The position numbers and the translations under genes are program-made. The notes under the pieces are model-generated. The model saw nothing but the letters and a program-made list of their open reading frames with translations. It ran no database searches and had not been told where the DNA came from. From Leptolyngbya sp. NIES-2104 (lineage in GTDB: Bacteria > Cyanobacteriota > Cyanobacteriia > Leptolyngbyales > Leptolyngbyaceae), in contig NZ_BBWW01000002.1 of NCBI RefSeq assembly GCF_001485215.1, positions 159,564 to 223,563 on the forward strand: DNA of 64,000 nt, given 5' to 3'. Shown here in pieces: positions 42,041 to 50,477 of this stretch (position 1 is the first letter of the stretch; each line of letters starts with the position of its first letter).

Positions 42041-42955
42041 GAGGGTGTTTGAAAAGACAATCAAGGGGGTAAAAAAGCTCTCCGGTTATACGCTGTAGAT
42101 ACATAAAACACACAGCACCGAGAGAGCAACATGAGTAAATCATATCCGAGTAATTTGAGCCATGCTCAATATGAACTGTTGCGAGATTTGCTGCCCGAAG
42201 CAAAACCGGGCGGACGACCGCGAGAAGTGGATTTGTGGGAAGTCCTGAATGCGATCTTCTACATTCTGGTTGAAGGGGTGCGTTGGAGATCGTTGCCTGG
42301 AGACTTTCCGGCATGGCAAACCGTCTATACCTACTTTCGCAACTGGCGCAAAGATGGAACCTGGATCAACGTTCATGATTGTCTGTATCGTTGCAGTCGG
42401 ATTGAACAGGGACGGATGCCCAGTCCATCGGAAGCCGTGTTGGATAGTCAGTCGGTGAAAAGCGCTGCGGGTGTCCATGAAGCCGTGGGCTTCGATGCCG
42501 GAAAGATCATTAAAGGACGCAAGCGATTTATCACCGTCGATACGCTGGGACTGGTTTTGCGCGTGTTTGTGACTGCTGCTAGCACCCCAGAACGCGAGGG
42601 CGGCAAAACGGCGCTGCAACGAGTCCGAAAACAAGGCAAAGCCGTATCTCGATTGCACACGATCTGGGTCGATGGCGGATTTGATGGCGCACCGTTCATG
42701 CAGTGGGTCATCAGTATCTGCTATTGGCTTGTCCAGGTCGTCTTACGTCCTGAGCAAACCAAAGGTTTCGTCTTGCTCAAAAAGCGCTGGGTGGTGGAGC
42801 GGACAAACGGTTGGATCATGCACTGTCGTCGCTTAGTGCGAGACTATGAGCTACTGCCGGAAACTTCGGAGACTTTTATTTATCTGGCGATGATTCGCAT
42901 CATGGTGAGGCGTTTGGCATAAAATTTGACCCGATTCAACTTTTAAAACACCCTC
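42041..42955 (+). mobile_element. IS5-family insertion sequence (IS1031-like group), 915 bp
   Basis: Terminal inverted repeats start GAGGGTGTTTGAAAAG at 42041 and read GAGGGTGTTTTAAAAG on the reverse strand at 42955, one mismatch in 16. A TAA target duplication flanks it (42038-42040 and 42956-42958), matching the TNA preference of the IS1031 group. One transposase gene is inside. The coding sequence is intact and the ends are well matched, so the element may be recent and active. Confidence 0.9.
42131..42922 (+). CDS. IS5-family transposase
   Basis: A 263-residue DDE transposase read without frameshift: the LPGDFPAWQTVYTYFRNWRKDG block, the first D in VLDSQSVKSAAG, the second D in IWVDGGFDGAPF, and E in VVERTNGWIMHCRRL (E with K/R-rich context). 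It cuts the element's terminal repeats and joins them to TNA targets. Full length for the family; a GAGAGAGCAAC precedes the ATG. Confidence 0.93.
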   Translation: MSKSYPSNLSHAQYELLRDLLPEAKPGGRPREVDLWEVLNAIFYILVEGVRWRSLPGDFPAWQTVYTYFRNWRKDGTWINVHDCLYRCSRIEQGRMPSPSEAVLDSQSVKSAAGVHEAVGFDAGKIIKGRKRFITVDTLGLVLRVFVTAASTPEREGGKTALQRVRKQGKAVSRLHTIWVDGGFDGAPFMQWVISICYWLVQVVLRPEQTKGFVLLKKRWVVERTNGWIMHCRRLVRDYELLPETSETFIYLAMIRIMVRRLA

Positions 42956-43413
42956 TAACACACTTGATGATGTGACTAACCTAACACCGGGATTTACACA
43001 ATTTTTTAGCGGAACTGAGTTGCAAAATATGGCTTCTCTTTATCATCCAGGTTGGGTTTCGCATGGTGTTGTCGTTTCAACTGCGCCAGAACTCGCGATC
43101 GTAATTGAAGCTCTGTTTCTCAACAAGATCCTGAGTCCTGCACTGATCGAGCAAATGCTGTCCCCCGCTCATGTGCTTGGGAAATATCCGGTGTTTGATA
43201 AGTTAGCCTACGGTTTAGGACTATTCATCGATTTAGACTCCTGCTATGGAAAGGTTAGTGGTCATACGGGTGAGGGACCTGGCTATTCAGTAGCAGCTTT
43301 TCATTTTCCGAATCTAGTTGGTTCTCGGATTACAATTGCAACGATCGCAAATCAAGACAAACCCGATCGCGGATTGATGATAGCCTACAGAACAGTACAA
43401 TTTCTCGTTGATT

Positions 43414-44271
43414 ATGGCTGTCTCTGACTATTCTGAACCTGTGGCTCACCTGCTAGCACAAGGCGAATGCACGACGCATGATGTCCGCTCTTGGCTCGAC
43501 TATCAGAGCTTGGGGATTCGTCATTCCGACATTCCTAGCTTGATCCAAATGGCAACAGATCATGATCTCTACGAATTAGATGCAGAAGCCCCGGCAGGTT
43601 GGGCACCTGTCCATGCGTGGCGAGCCTTGGGACAGTTACAAGCAGATACAGCCGTTGAGCCATTGTTACAACACGCGATCGAGTACTACGACCACGAGGG
43701 CTAGTGGGAGTGGATGGCAATGGAATTTCCCAGAGTGTTTGCCCACATTGGAGACACAATTCTGCCAACTTTAGCCACTTGGGTCAGTGACAAGACGCAG
43801 GCTGAATGGATGCGATCGTTGCCCATAGAAGCATTAGAGAGACTCGCAAGGCAGACCCGCGATTCGACAGGTTCTACTCGTCAGCAATGCGTCGAGATTC
43901 TTCTAGAGAACTTAACTCAATTTGCAGACAATCACCCGATTGTGAATGCCTCTCTCATTGGGACGTTAGCCAAACTGGAAGTGATGGAAGCAGTTCCACT
44001 GATGGAGCAAGCCTTTACTGCTGAATCTGTGGATGAGAAGCTATTTGGCGATTGGGACGAAATCCAAGTCATATTAGGCTTAAAGTCTCGTGCTGAAGTC
44101 CCTCGCAAACCGATTGATCCACAGTTTCTTCGGTACCTCAAAGCATTAGAGCGGCAAACATTCGCCCCAACTGGATTTGGCAAGCCTGCCCTTGAGTCCT
44201 CGCAATCCAATCGCAAAACTAAGCTGAAGCAGCAATCTGAGTCCAGACGCAAAAATCGCAAGAAAAAATAG
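43414..44271 (+). pseudogene. HEAT-like repeat protein split by an in-frame TAG
   Basis: One reading frame (MAVSDYSEPVAHLLAQGE ... KKK) is interrupted only by a TAG at 43702-43704, between EYYDHEG and WEWMAMEFPRV. Without it the protein would have ~285 residues, with AWRALGQLQADTAVEPLLQH and IGTLAKLEVMEAVPLMEQAF as HEAT-like repeats and a Lys-rich tail. The start overlaps the hydrolase gene by 14 bases. A truncated duplicate of its N-terminus lies at 47893. Either a nonsense mutation or a sequencing error explains the stop. Confidence 0.85.
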
Positions 44272-44284
44272 AGCGGAAATCGTC

Positions 44285-44956
44285 TCAAGTACAACTTCTG
44301 CTGTAGTTTTGAACATAATCTGGAAGCGGAATATCTGAGGATAATTGCGGATCTGCGATCGCATTTCCTGCAACCAGCTTCAACGGTAATTCTCCTGCCC
44401 AGACAGGTAGAGCATAATCCGCTTCATCATCTTTCGGCGCTCCGGTTCGCACTTTCGCTGAAGCTTCCTGAATCGGCAAAGATAACACTAAAGTTCCTGC
44501 TAGTTCTTGAGGAGTGGGCGGGCGCACCTCAGACCAGCGATCGCGAATGATATGTTCTGTAAATGCTTCCAATGCAAGTAGCTTTCCTTCAGCAGTCTCG
44601 ACCAAAGTTGCAGTTCCAAAAATAACCACAGAGCGATAGTTCATCGAATGGTGAAAGGCAGAACGGGCTAGAACGAGTCCATCAAGTAGCGTTACAGTGA
44701 CGCAGACCTCAATGCCTTTCTGTAGCGTTCGGAGCATTCGACTGGCAGGAGAGCCGTGAATGTAAAGGCGATCGTCAATTCGACCATAAGCGGTCGGAAT
44801 CACAAATGGCTGACCTTCTGACACAAATCCAACCTGACAAATCAAGCCTTCATCTAGAATTTGGTAGACCGTTTCGCGATCGTAGTCTCCCCGCTGTGGA
44901 AGCCGTTTGATTTGAGTTCGAGATGTTGTCTCAAAGGATACTTCTGGGTTGTTCAT
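44285..44956 (-). CDS. Pyridoxamine 5'-phosphate oxidase-family (flavin-binding) protein
   Basis: A 223-residue split-barrel protein: RETVYQILDEGLICQVGFV, GQPFVIPTAYGRIDDRLYIHG and SMNYRSVVIFGTATLVE. This is the layout of flavin- or heme-binding PPOx relatives such as nitroimidazole resistance-like proteins. It overlaps the start of the upstream transglutaminase-like gene by four bases. The substrate is unknown. Confidence 0.88.
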   Translation of the reverse strand: MNNPEVSFETTSRTQIKRLPQRGDYDRETVYQILDEGLICQVGFVSEGQPFVIPTAYGRIDDRLYIHGSPASRMLRTLQKGIEVCVTVTLLDGLVLARSAFHHSMNYRSVVIFGTATLVETAEGKLLALEAFTEHIIRDRWSEVRPPTPQELAGTLVLSLPIQEASAKVRTGAPKDDEADYALPVWAGELPLKLVAGNAIADPQLSSDIPLPDYVQNYSRSCT

Positions 44957-45561
44957 AGTTCGTCTGGAAGGTGTTGAATTAATTGCGCGATCGTTTCACT
45001 GTTTCTCAAGGCTGTAATGACGTTCACATTTGGACGACTGTAAACGATCGCAAAGTCTGTTTCATGCAGTTCTGCTCGAATCGGAAACGCCAACATTTCC
45101 TTTTCCAAGCAAAGTTCAGCCTGTACGCCCGGTTTGTTTCCTCTAGCATCGACTCGAATCCAGCGACCAACACTAGCAAGATAAATCGCATTCAAACCAT
45201 GTAGCGTGAATTCAGGTGCATTTTCTTGCTCGAAAAGCAATCGCTGATAGCAGAACCCAGTTGGAATGCCGACACATCGAAGGATTGCAGCCAGTAGATG
45301 AGATTTTGCGAAACAAATTCCTTGTCGATGCTGCAATACTTCAGAAGCCTGACACGTCACGATGTCACCTTGAATGTCAAAGGTGTGAGAAACCCGATCG
45401 CGCACAAATTCATAGATTCGTTTTGCTCTGGCAACATCTGTTGTTTCAGCTCGAATCAACTGCGCTGCAATTTCGCGAATGATAGGCTGCTCAAAATCAA
45501 TGACATCCGATGCTTCTAGATAAGCATCTAAATTCGAGGTTTCCAATTCTAAATGCATCAT
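44953..45561 (-). CDS. Transglutaminase-like protein
   Basis: A 202-residue cysteine-protease-fold protein. Cys in RQGICFAKSHLLAAILRCVGIP, His in FTLHGLNAIYL and Asp in IRVDARGNKPGVQ form the transglutaminase-like triad in the expected order. It starts six bases after the remains of the acetyltransferase gene and is coupled to the PPOx gene. The family is proteolytic or cross-linking; the function here is unknown. Confidence 0.87.
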   Translation of the reverse strand: MMHLELETSNLDAYLEASDVIDFEQPIIREIAAQLIRAETTDVARAKRIYEFVRDRVSHTFDIQGDIVTCQASEVLQHRQGICFAKSHLLAAILRCVGIPTGFCYQRLLFEQENAPEFTLHGLNAIYLASVGRWIRVDARGNKPGVQAELCLEKEMLAFPIRAELHETDFAIVYSRPNVNVITALRNSETIAQLIQHLPDEL

Positions 45562-45566
45562 TTACC

Positions 45567-46196
45567 CTACTCCAACAGCGAAAAGCGCATCAAGTTACTG
45601 GCTGTAAATCCCAATTGTTCGTACAACGCTTTACCAAAGGGCGAAGCATTCAGAACAGCATGAGTACATTGAATCGATCGCAGATATCGGATTGCTTGAT
45701 CAGTGAGTTGTTTACCAACGCCGCGATGTCGATAATCAGGTTCTACATAGACTCCCCAGATGTAACCATCGCATCGATCGGTAGGATTGAAGACAATGGG
45801 GTATAGCCCTGCAAACCGTTGGCATCCAACTGACCCAACAATTTGATCTCCTGCTAAAGCGACAAAGGCTTGATAGTCCAGTGATCGTCTTGCAGTCTCA
45901 AGGAATTGAAGCACTCGATCGCGCCAGTCGGGGGCAAAGCTATCGGGCGAAACTTTGTTATCTCGCCACATTTGATAGAAGTGGTCAGCAATTTGGGCGT
46001 TGCTGAATCTATGTATGAAATGCTGAAGCCGCCCTCACCCTAGCCCTCTCCCCAGGGAGAGGGAATAAGACTTCTGGCTCCCTTCTCCCTGGGGAGAAGG
46101 GTTGGGGATGAGGGTCTTCATATCTTCATTCAGCAATGCCGCAATTTGCTCATCTGCTTGAGATGAGGCTGCTTTGATTTCAATTGATCCCTTCAT
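45567..46196 (-). pseudogene. GNAT acetyltransferase interrupted by a palindromic mini-element
   Basis: Read from the ATG at 46196, the protein starts MKGSIEIKAASSQADEQIAALLNEDM, then runs into the mini-element at 46032-46114 and meets an in-frame TAG. After the element the same frame resumes (LQHFIHRFSNAQIADHFYQM) and holds a complete GNAT core: YIWGVYVEPDYRHRGVGKQL and GKALYEQLGF. The frame is the same on both sides, so the element's insertion broke the gene. An ATG at 45971 could still start a truncated 134-residue protein. Confidence 0.8.
46032..46114. mobile_element. REP/MITE-like palindromic element within the GNAT gene
   Basis: An 83-bp element bounded by CCCTCACCCTAGCCCTCTCC and, on the other end, a near complement (read from the reverse strand: CCCTCATCCCCAACCCTTCT). 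It has nested inverted repeats, including CCAGGGAGAGGG and CCTTCTCCCTGGGGAGAAGG. This type of CCCTCACCC/GGGTGAGGG palindrome is widely dispersed in cyanobacteria and other bacteria. No obvious target duplication was identified. Confidence 0.8.
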
Positions 46197-46321
46197 GCTG
46201 CATCCTTCGCCTTCCAATTCGATTGCGTTGCGATTAGATATCAGCGTAATCCTACTAAGTGGACTCTAACAAGAGCCAATTTTATGTTTTAATATAAATC
46301 CACTTTGCGCTTTGCATTCTG

Positions 46322-47782
46322 ATGGAACTCACGCTTCACCTGAATTACGACTCCGCAATTCCATTGCATCAGCAGGTTTATGCAGGAATTCGAGTCGCGA
46401 TTCTTGCATGTCGATTGTTACCCGGTCAGCGAGTTCCTTCGACGCGATCGCTCTCTCGATCGCTCAATATTTCTCGCACCACGATCACTCAAAGCTACGA
46501 GCAACTGTTGACGGAAGGCTATCTTGAAGCAAAGCACGGGTCAGGAACATTCGTCTGTCGCCAACTCCCCGACGAGCTACTCCATGCTGAGACGATTGTA
46601 CCCAACGCTAATCCGACAAGCTCCTCGATCAAGCTGTCTTGTTATGCTAATTATCTTGCTGAAACTCCCTTTGCGTTACAGCCTGAACCTACTGTTGAGA
46701 TTAGCTTTCGTTACGGTCGCCCTGCTTTGAAGCAGTTCCCGATCGCACTTTGGCGGAAGCTCCTTTCTCAACGCTGTCAATCCGATTTTCAGTGGCTCGA
46801 TTATGCGCTTGATCCGCAAGGTTACTATCCCTTGAGAGCAGCGATCGCTCAGTACCTTTCGCGTGCCCGTGCAGTGCAATGTCAGCCAGAACAGATTGTG
46901 ATCACGAATGGGACTCAGCAAGCTTTAGATTTAATCTTGCGCGTACTGCTTGAACCCGGAGACGCGATCGCGCTGGAAGATCCTGGCTATCTGAGTGCCC
47001 GCAAGGTCTTTCTCAGCCATCGCGCGAAACTGCTGCCGATTCCAGTTGATCAATCTGGATTGCTCGTCGAGAAGTTAGCACATCTAGCAACAGATCAGGT
47101 GCGCTTGGTCTATGTCACTCCATCGCATCAGTTTCCGACAGGTGCAACGCTTTCTTTAGCACGAAGATTAGAGCTGCTAAGTTGGGCGAATCAAGCGAGA
47201 GTCCTGATTCTAGAAGACGATTACGATAGTGAATATCGTTATGGTGATCGCCCAATTCCAGCTTTACAAGGGTTAGATAATAGTGGCTCAGTGTTGTACA
47301 TTGGAACCTTCTCGAAAGTTCTATTTCCGTCCTTGCGAATTGGCTATCTTGTACTTCCGCCGCAATTGGTTCCTCTGATTGCTCATGCGAAATGGCTCAG
47401 CGATCGACAGATCCCCACTCTCGAACAACAAGTTCTGACCGACTTCATCGAAGAAGGACATCTAGAAAGCCACATTCGTAAGATGAGGGCGCACTATGAT
47501 CGCGCTCGTCAAATTCTTGTACAGGCGTTGCGATCGCACTTTGGAGAACAGATCGAAATCTTGGGAGAGAAAGCTGGAATTCATGTGATGGTGCGCTTTT
47601 CTCTATCCATCAGCGACACCGAGATTCTGCACCGAGCCGAAGCCGTTAGTGTTGGAATCATGCCTGCGGCTCCTCATTATCTAGTGAATGGAGGGGAAGG
47701 TGAATTTATTCTAGGATATGGAGAATTAGATGAAACTGCGATCGCTGAAGGCATTCATCGGTTAGCTTCTGTTCTGAAATGA
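46322..47782 (+). CDS. MocR/PdxR-type transcriptional regulator
   Basis: A 486-residue fusion of a GntR winged helix (AIPLHQQVYAGIRVAILACRLLPGQRVPSTR, then LNISRTTITQSYEQLLTEGYLEAKHGSGTFV) with a fold-type I aminotransferase domain. The PLP-binding lysine is in IGTFSKVLFPSLRIGYLV; DDYDSEYRYG is also typical. MocR regulators sense amino-group metabolites or PLP and often control a neighbouring gene. Here the divergent neighbour is the broken GNAT gene, a likely former target. Confidence 0.9.
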   Translation: MELTLHLNYDSAIPLHQQVYAGIRVAILACRLLPGQRVPSTRSLSRSLNISRTTITQSYEQLLTEGYLEAKHGSGTFVCRQLPDELLHAETIVPNANPTSSSIKLSCYANYLAETPFALQPEPTVEISFRYGRPALKQFPIALWRKLLSQRCQSDFQWLDYALDPQGYYPLRAAIAQYLSRARAVQCQPEQIVITNGTQQALDLILRVLLEPGDAIALEDPGYLSARKVFLSHRAKLLPIPVDQSGLLVEKLAHLATDQVRLVYVTPSHQFPTGATLSLARRLELLSWANQARVLILEDDYDSEYRYGDRPIPALQGLDNSGSVLYIGTFSKVLFPSLRIGYLVLPPQLVPLIAHAKWLSDRQIPTLEQQVLTDFIEEGHLESHIRKMRAHYDRARQILVQALRSHFGEQIEILGEKAGIHVMVRFSLSISDTEILHRAEAVSVGIMPAAPHYLVNGGEGEFILGYGELDETAIAEGIHRLASVLK

Positions 47783-47892
47783 ATCAGCTTTGTGCTTCTT
47801 GTTCAATCGATGAGCTTCTTTTTGTCTAACGCTGAATAGAGATCGCGCGATTGGAGTTACGATCGCAGAGTTCCCTATCTCCAAGATCAACA

Positions 47893-48054
47893 ATGGCAAT
47901 TTCTGATTATTTCGAACCCGTCTCGCAATTACTAATTCAAGGCGAGTGTTCAAGTCACGGAGTAACGTCGTGGATGGATTATCAGAGCCTGGGGCTGAGT
48001 GAAATCAACATTCCTGATCGTTCTCACTACAACATCTGGAGTGGAACTGGCTGA
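47893..48054 (+). pseudogene. Truncated duplicate of the HEAT-like protein N-terminus
   Basis: The frame encodes MAISDYFEPVSQLLIQGE, then SSHGVTSWMDYQSLGLSEINIP, closely matching the start of the gene at 43414 (MAVSDYSEPVAHLLAQGE ... SWLDYQSLGIRHSDIP), and then diverges and stops. It overlaps the 3' end of the aldo/keto reductase remains on the other strand. A fragment left by a duplication or deletion. Confidence 0.75.
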
Positions 48055-48869
48055 GTGGGTGATGGAAAAGCAGCGTCTAATATTGCAAGTTCCTCATCAC
48101 TAAGTTTCAAGTCTAAAGCGGCACGATTTTGCTCGATATGATTGATCTGGCTCGACTTCGGAATCACAATTACATTCTCTTGATGCAGTAGCCATGCGAT
48201 CGCAACTTGCGCGATCGTTGCTCCGCGTTCCTGAGCGATCGCTTGGAGGCTGCGGTGATTCACTAATCGTCCTTGCTCGATCGGGGAATAAGCCATGATT
48301 GGAATCTGATGTCGCCGACACTAAGGGAGCAGATCCCACTCAATTCCGCGCCGCGTCAGGTTGTAAAGCACTTGGTTCGTCACAATCTCGTTTCCACCCT
48401 TGAGTCGAGCCGATTCCTCCATATCCTCCACATCAAAATTACTTACCCCATAGCTGCGAATTTTGCCCGCTTGCTGCAAAGTTTGAAATGCTTCTAACGT
48501 TTCTGCTAACGGCACAGAACCTCGCCAATGAAGTAGATAGAGATCGAGATAATCGGTGTTGAGCCGTTTGAGAGTGCGCTCACAAGCCGCGATTGCACCT
48601 CGCTTTGAAGCGTTATGTGGATACACTTTACTCACGAGAAACACTTCTGCACGACGATTCGCGATGGCTTGAGCAACAACCTTCTCGGCTCCCCCTTCAC
48701 CATACATTTCGGCAGTATCAATCAGCGACAGCCCCAAATCTAGCCCGTGGCGCAAGGCAGCAACCTCGGTTGCAAAATCGTGACTTCTTTCACCCATCTG
48801 CCAAGTACCCATGCCAAGAACGGGAATGGTTTGTCCAGAGAGCAATTTCAGGGTTCGCATGATTGTCAT
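48027..48869 (-). pseudogene. Aldo/keto reductase split by an in-frame TAG
   Basis: One frame runs from MTIMRTLKLLSGQTIPVLGM to the end at 48027 and is broken only by a TAG at 48321-48323, between IEWDLLP and CRRHQIPIMAYSPIEQGRL. The catalytic residues of an aldo/keto reductase are all before the stop: D in DTAEMYG with Y, K in VSKVYP and H in YLLHWRGS. The NADPH-binding C-terminal part (VIVIPKSSQINHIEQN) comes after it. The upstream piece alone would lack the cofactor site. A ~280-residue enzyme is expected when whole. Confidence 0.9.
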
Positions 48870-48950
48870 ATCTGTTTGAGCATCGGAACTAACTCTAGCA
48901 AAGTCCGTAAAGAGCAGAGTAACTCCGAAGTGAGAAATTTAAGAATGGAG

Positions 48951-48995
48951 GTCAAAAGAAACTCTACGCTGCGGAGAATTCTCACAGCGTAGAGT
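48951..48995 (-). terminator. Rho-independent terminator for the 49-50 kb operon
   Basis: An 11-bp perfect inverted repeat (ACTCTACGCTG at 48961-48971 and CAGCGTAGAGT at 48985-48995) with a 13-base loop. On the reverse strand it is followed by TTCTTTTG. It sits 17 bases after the stop of the gene at 49012-49410. Confidence 0.75.
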
Positions 48996-49011
48996 CAGGG
49001 AGTCAGGTTGC

Positions 49012-49410
49012 TTAGAAATCGATTTCTTCAAGCCATTGAATCAGAACGGGAGGTTGCCCTTTCAGGTGCAATAGACCATTCCAAAGTTCAGCGAGTTTAG
49101 TGCGATCGCAGTAACACGTCGGTTCAGTCGCATCCCAAACCATCTTAATCAAAAGCGTTCCACCCGTAGCAGAAACAGCGCGATACCGTTGACCAGGAGT
49201 TTCCAAATCTTCTTCGAGTCCACCTGTACATTCAGCATCTTCAACGATCGATTCCATTGAGCCATCCGGAAAGGTTGTGATCGTGTAGTCATGCTCATTC
49301 ATAGCAACACCACAAGAGACATAGCCAATCTCAGAGCAATACTGTTTGAATTCATGCCAAATGCGATTCAGTAGGTCGCGCTCAGTAATTGTTAGTGTTT
49401 CAACAGTCAT
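49012..49410 (-). CDS. Small plasmid protein, unknown function
   Basis: A 132-residue acidic protein with five cysteines (CSEIGYVSCG, CTGG, CYCDR), including a CYC pair that might bind metal. It has EHDYTITTFPDGSMESIVED in the middle. No family recognised. The core CGTTAGCACG leader motif lies ~40 bases upstream, as with the two paralogues at 39134 and 50057. A clear terminator follows. Confidence 0.75.
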   Translation of the reverse strand: MTVETLTITERDLLNRIWHEFKQYCSEIGYVSCGVAMNEHDYTITTFPDGSMESIVEDAECTGGLEEDLETPGQRYRAVSATGGTLLIKMVWDATEPTCYCDRTKLAELWNGLLHLKGQPPVLIQWLEEIDF

Positions 49411-49443
49411 TCACGTTTCTCCATTAACATAGGATTTCACTGA

Positions 49444-49457
49444 TTCCGTGCTAACGG
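49444..49457 (-). promoter_or_regulatory. CGTTAGCACG leader motif, copy 2
   Basis: Reverse-strand CCGTTAGCACGGAA about 40 bases before the ATG at 49410. It shares its core with the longer leader elements at 39405-39433 and 50341-50369. Confidence 0.45.
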
Positions 49458-49475
49458 TCGCGATCGCAGTTCTAG

Positions 49476-50060
49476 CTACAAGCTGTTCAAAGTAGTTGCT
49501 AAAGATTGCCATGCTCGTCGAAAGGCTGGCTCCTGCAAGAGGGTTCGAGTGATGCGATCAGTTAAATCAACAATTGGGCGAAGTTGACGAACTTTCAGTT
49601 GCTCCAGCCCAGCTACATCCGTCCAGATAAAGTCAGGAACTGGATCACGATTCCAAGGAATGCCAAACTCTCGCGCACGAGTTTCGAGATGACGGGCACT
49701 GAAATCAATCACTTCGGAATAAATGCGTTGGGCTGGATCGGGGTGAGCAATCCAACAATGAAATTCTTGATCAGGAATCAACGGTTGATGAGCATCAAAG
49801 CACAGGGCGTACCAAACGCCTGCTTCGGTTGGATCAGGGCTAGTACAAATCTCAAATGTGCCTGCATAAAAGCTGTAGCAAGATTTCGGGGATAAACGTC
49901 TTAGCAGCAGCGTTCCGAGTAGGGCATACCAGGCACAAGCACGGTCAGGCATAGGATGGTAGTGGCAGACCGTTGCATGGATGACTTGATCAATCCTAGA
50001 ACAATCAAACCGAGTATCTGAAGAGGCAGAGTGAGTTGAAGACATTAGAAAATGAGTCAT
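49476..50060 (-). CDS. Small plasmid protein, unknown function
   Basis: A 194-residue protein starting at the ATG at 50060, which overlaps the stop of the preceding gene as ATGA. It contains MPDRACAWYALLGTLLLRRL, a CTSPDPTEAGVWYALCFDAHQ stretch and DFIWTDVAGLEQL. No signal peptide. The family is not recognised. Translational coupling to the 50057 gene indicates one operon. A CGTTAGCACG motif lies in the gap just downstream, ahead of the next gene. Confidence 0.75.
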   Translation of the reverse strand: MTHFLMSSTHSASSDTRFDCSRIDQVIHATVCHYHPMPDRACAWYALLGTLLLRRLSPKSCYSFYAGTFEICTSPDPTEAGVWYALCFDAHQPLIPDQEFHCWIAHPDPAQRIYSEVIDFSARHLETRAREFGIPWNRDPVPDFIWTDVAGLEQLKVRQLRPIVDLTDRITRTLLQEPAFRRAWQSLATTLNSL

Positions 50061-50329
50061 GCAATATCTCCAAAGTGAGCAGTGAAATAGCGGTGGCATA
50101 GATGAGAAATCGCTTGAAGCGCCTGAATGCTGTCTTGCACCGGAACCGTTTCGGGAATCAAGTCCACAGGCAGTTGAGTCTGTTCAATCAACCAGTTGAT
50201 CACCACGGCTTTCGCAACGCGGCGAGTCGCACCATCGAGTTGAATTTGAGCCGTTTGTTCGGCATCAGCAATCATCTGATTCACAGTTTGCCAAGCTGTG
50301 ATGCGGTACTGAATGTAAAGGGTAGCCAT
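50057..50329 (-). CDS. Small plasmid protein, paralogue of the one at 39134
   Basis: A 90-residue protein: MATLYIQYRITAWQTVNQMI, then DGATRRVAKAVVINWLIEQT and LPVDLIPETVPVQDSIQAL, with a longer C-terminus than its paralogue at 39134. No known family. It is first in a reverse-strand operon with the 49476 gene and has the full conserved leader upstream. Confidence 0.78.
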   Translation of the reverse strand: MATLYIQYRITAWQTVNQMIADAEQTAQIQLDGATRRVAKAVVINWLIEQTQLPVDLIPETVPVQDSIQALQAISHLCHRYFTAHFGDIA

Positions 50330-50340
50330 CGCGATCGTTA

Positions 50341-50369
50341 GAAAACATCATGGCTTTCGTGCTAACGAG
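50341..50369 (-). promoter_or_regulatory. CGTTAGCACG leader element, copy 3
   Basis: On the reverse strand this reads CTCGTTAGCACGAAAGCCATG followed by ATGTTTTC, 12-40 bases before the start at 50329. It differs at only a few positions from the copy at 39405-39433. Confidence 0.55.
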
Positions 50370-50389
50370 ACAAGATTATTGGATCGGCA

Positions 50390-50424
50390 GCAAAAAATAA
50401 GGAGGCAGTTTGATTTGCCTCCTT
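50390..50424 (-). terminator. Rho-independent terminator
   Basis: A perfect 9-bp inverted repeat (AAGGAGGCA at 50399-50407 and TGCCTCCTT at 50416-50424) with an 8-base loop. On the reverse strand it runs straight into TTATTTTTTG, a standard U-tract. It would end transcripts from the genes at 50478-51190. Confidence 0.85.
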
Positions 50425-50477
50425 GATCGCAAGTTTTTTCACATTCCTCACAAAATTGGCTCACTCAGATGTAATAT

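Larger units (their letters stand above)
41454..43427 (+). pseudogene. Beta-lactamase-family serine hydrolase, interrupted by an IS5-family element
   Basis: The N-terminal part (41454-42040) carries the SxxK serine in YSVTKSLL, the LLSHTSGLSDY stretch and YSNPGYLVL. The C-terminal part (42959-43427) has VSGHTGEGPGYSVAAFHF. Removing the IS (42041-42955) and one TAA copy joins ...FVP to NTLDDVTNLTPGF in frame, giving a 351-residue serine hydrolase/penicillin-binding-protein-like enzyme. The gene is therefore split by a recent, clean insertion. The original enzyme would hydrolyse peptides or esters; its substrate is unknown. Confidence 0.9.

Noticed and set aside
43702-48323. TAG reassigned as a sense codon
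   Set aside because: Many intact genes here end in TAG (for example at 5384, 12028, 15403 and 15823), so reassignment is very unlikely; nonsense mutations are simpler.
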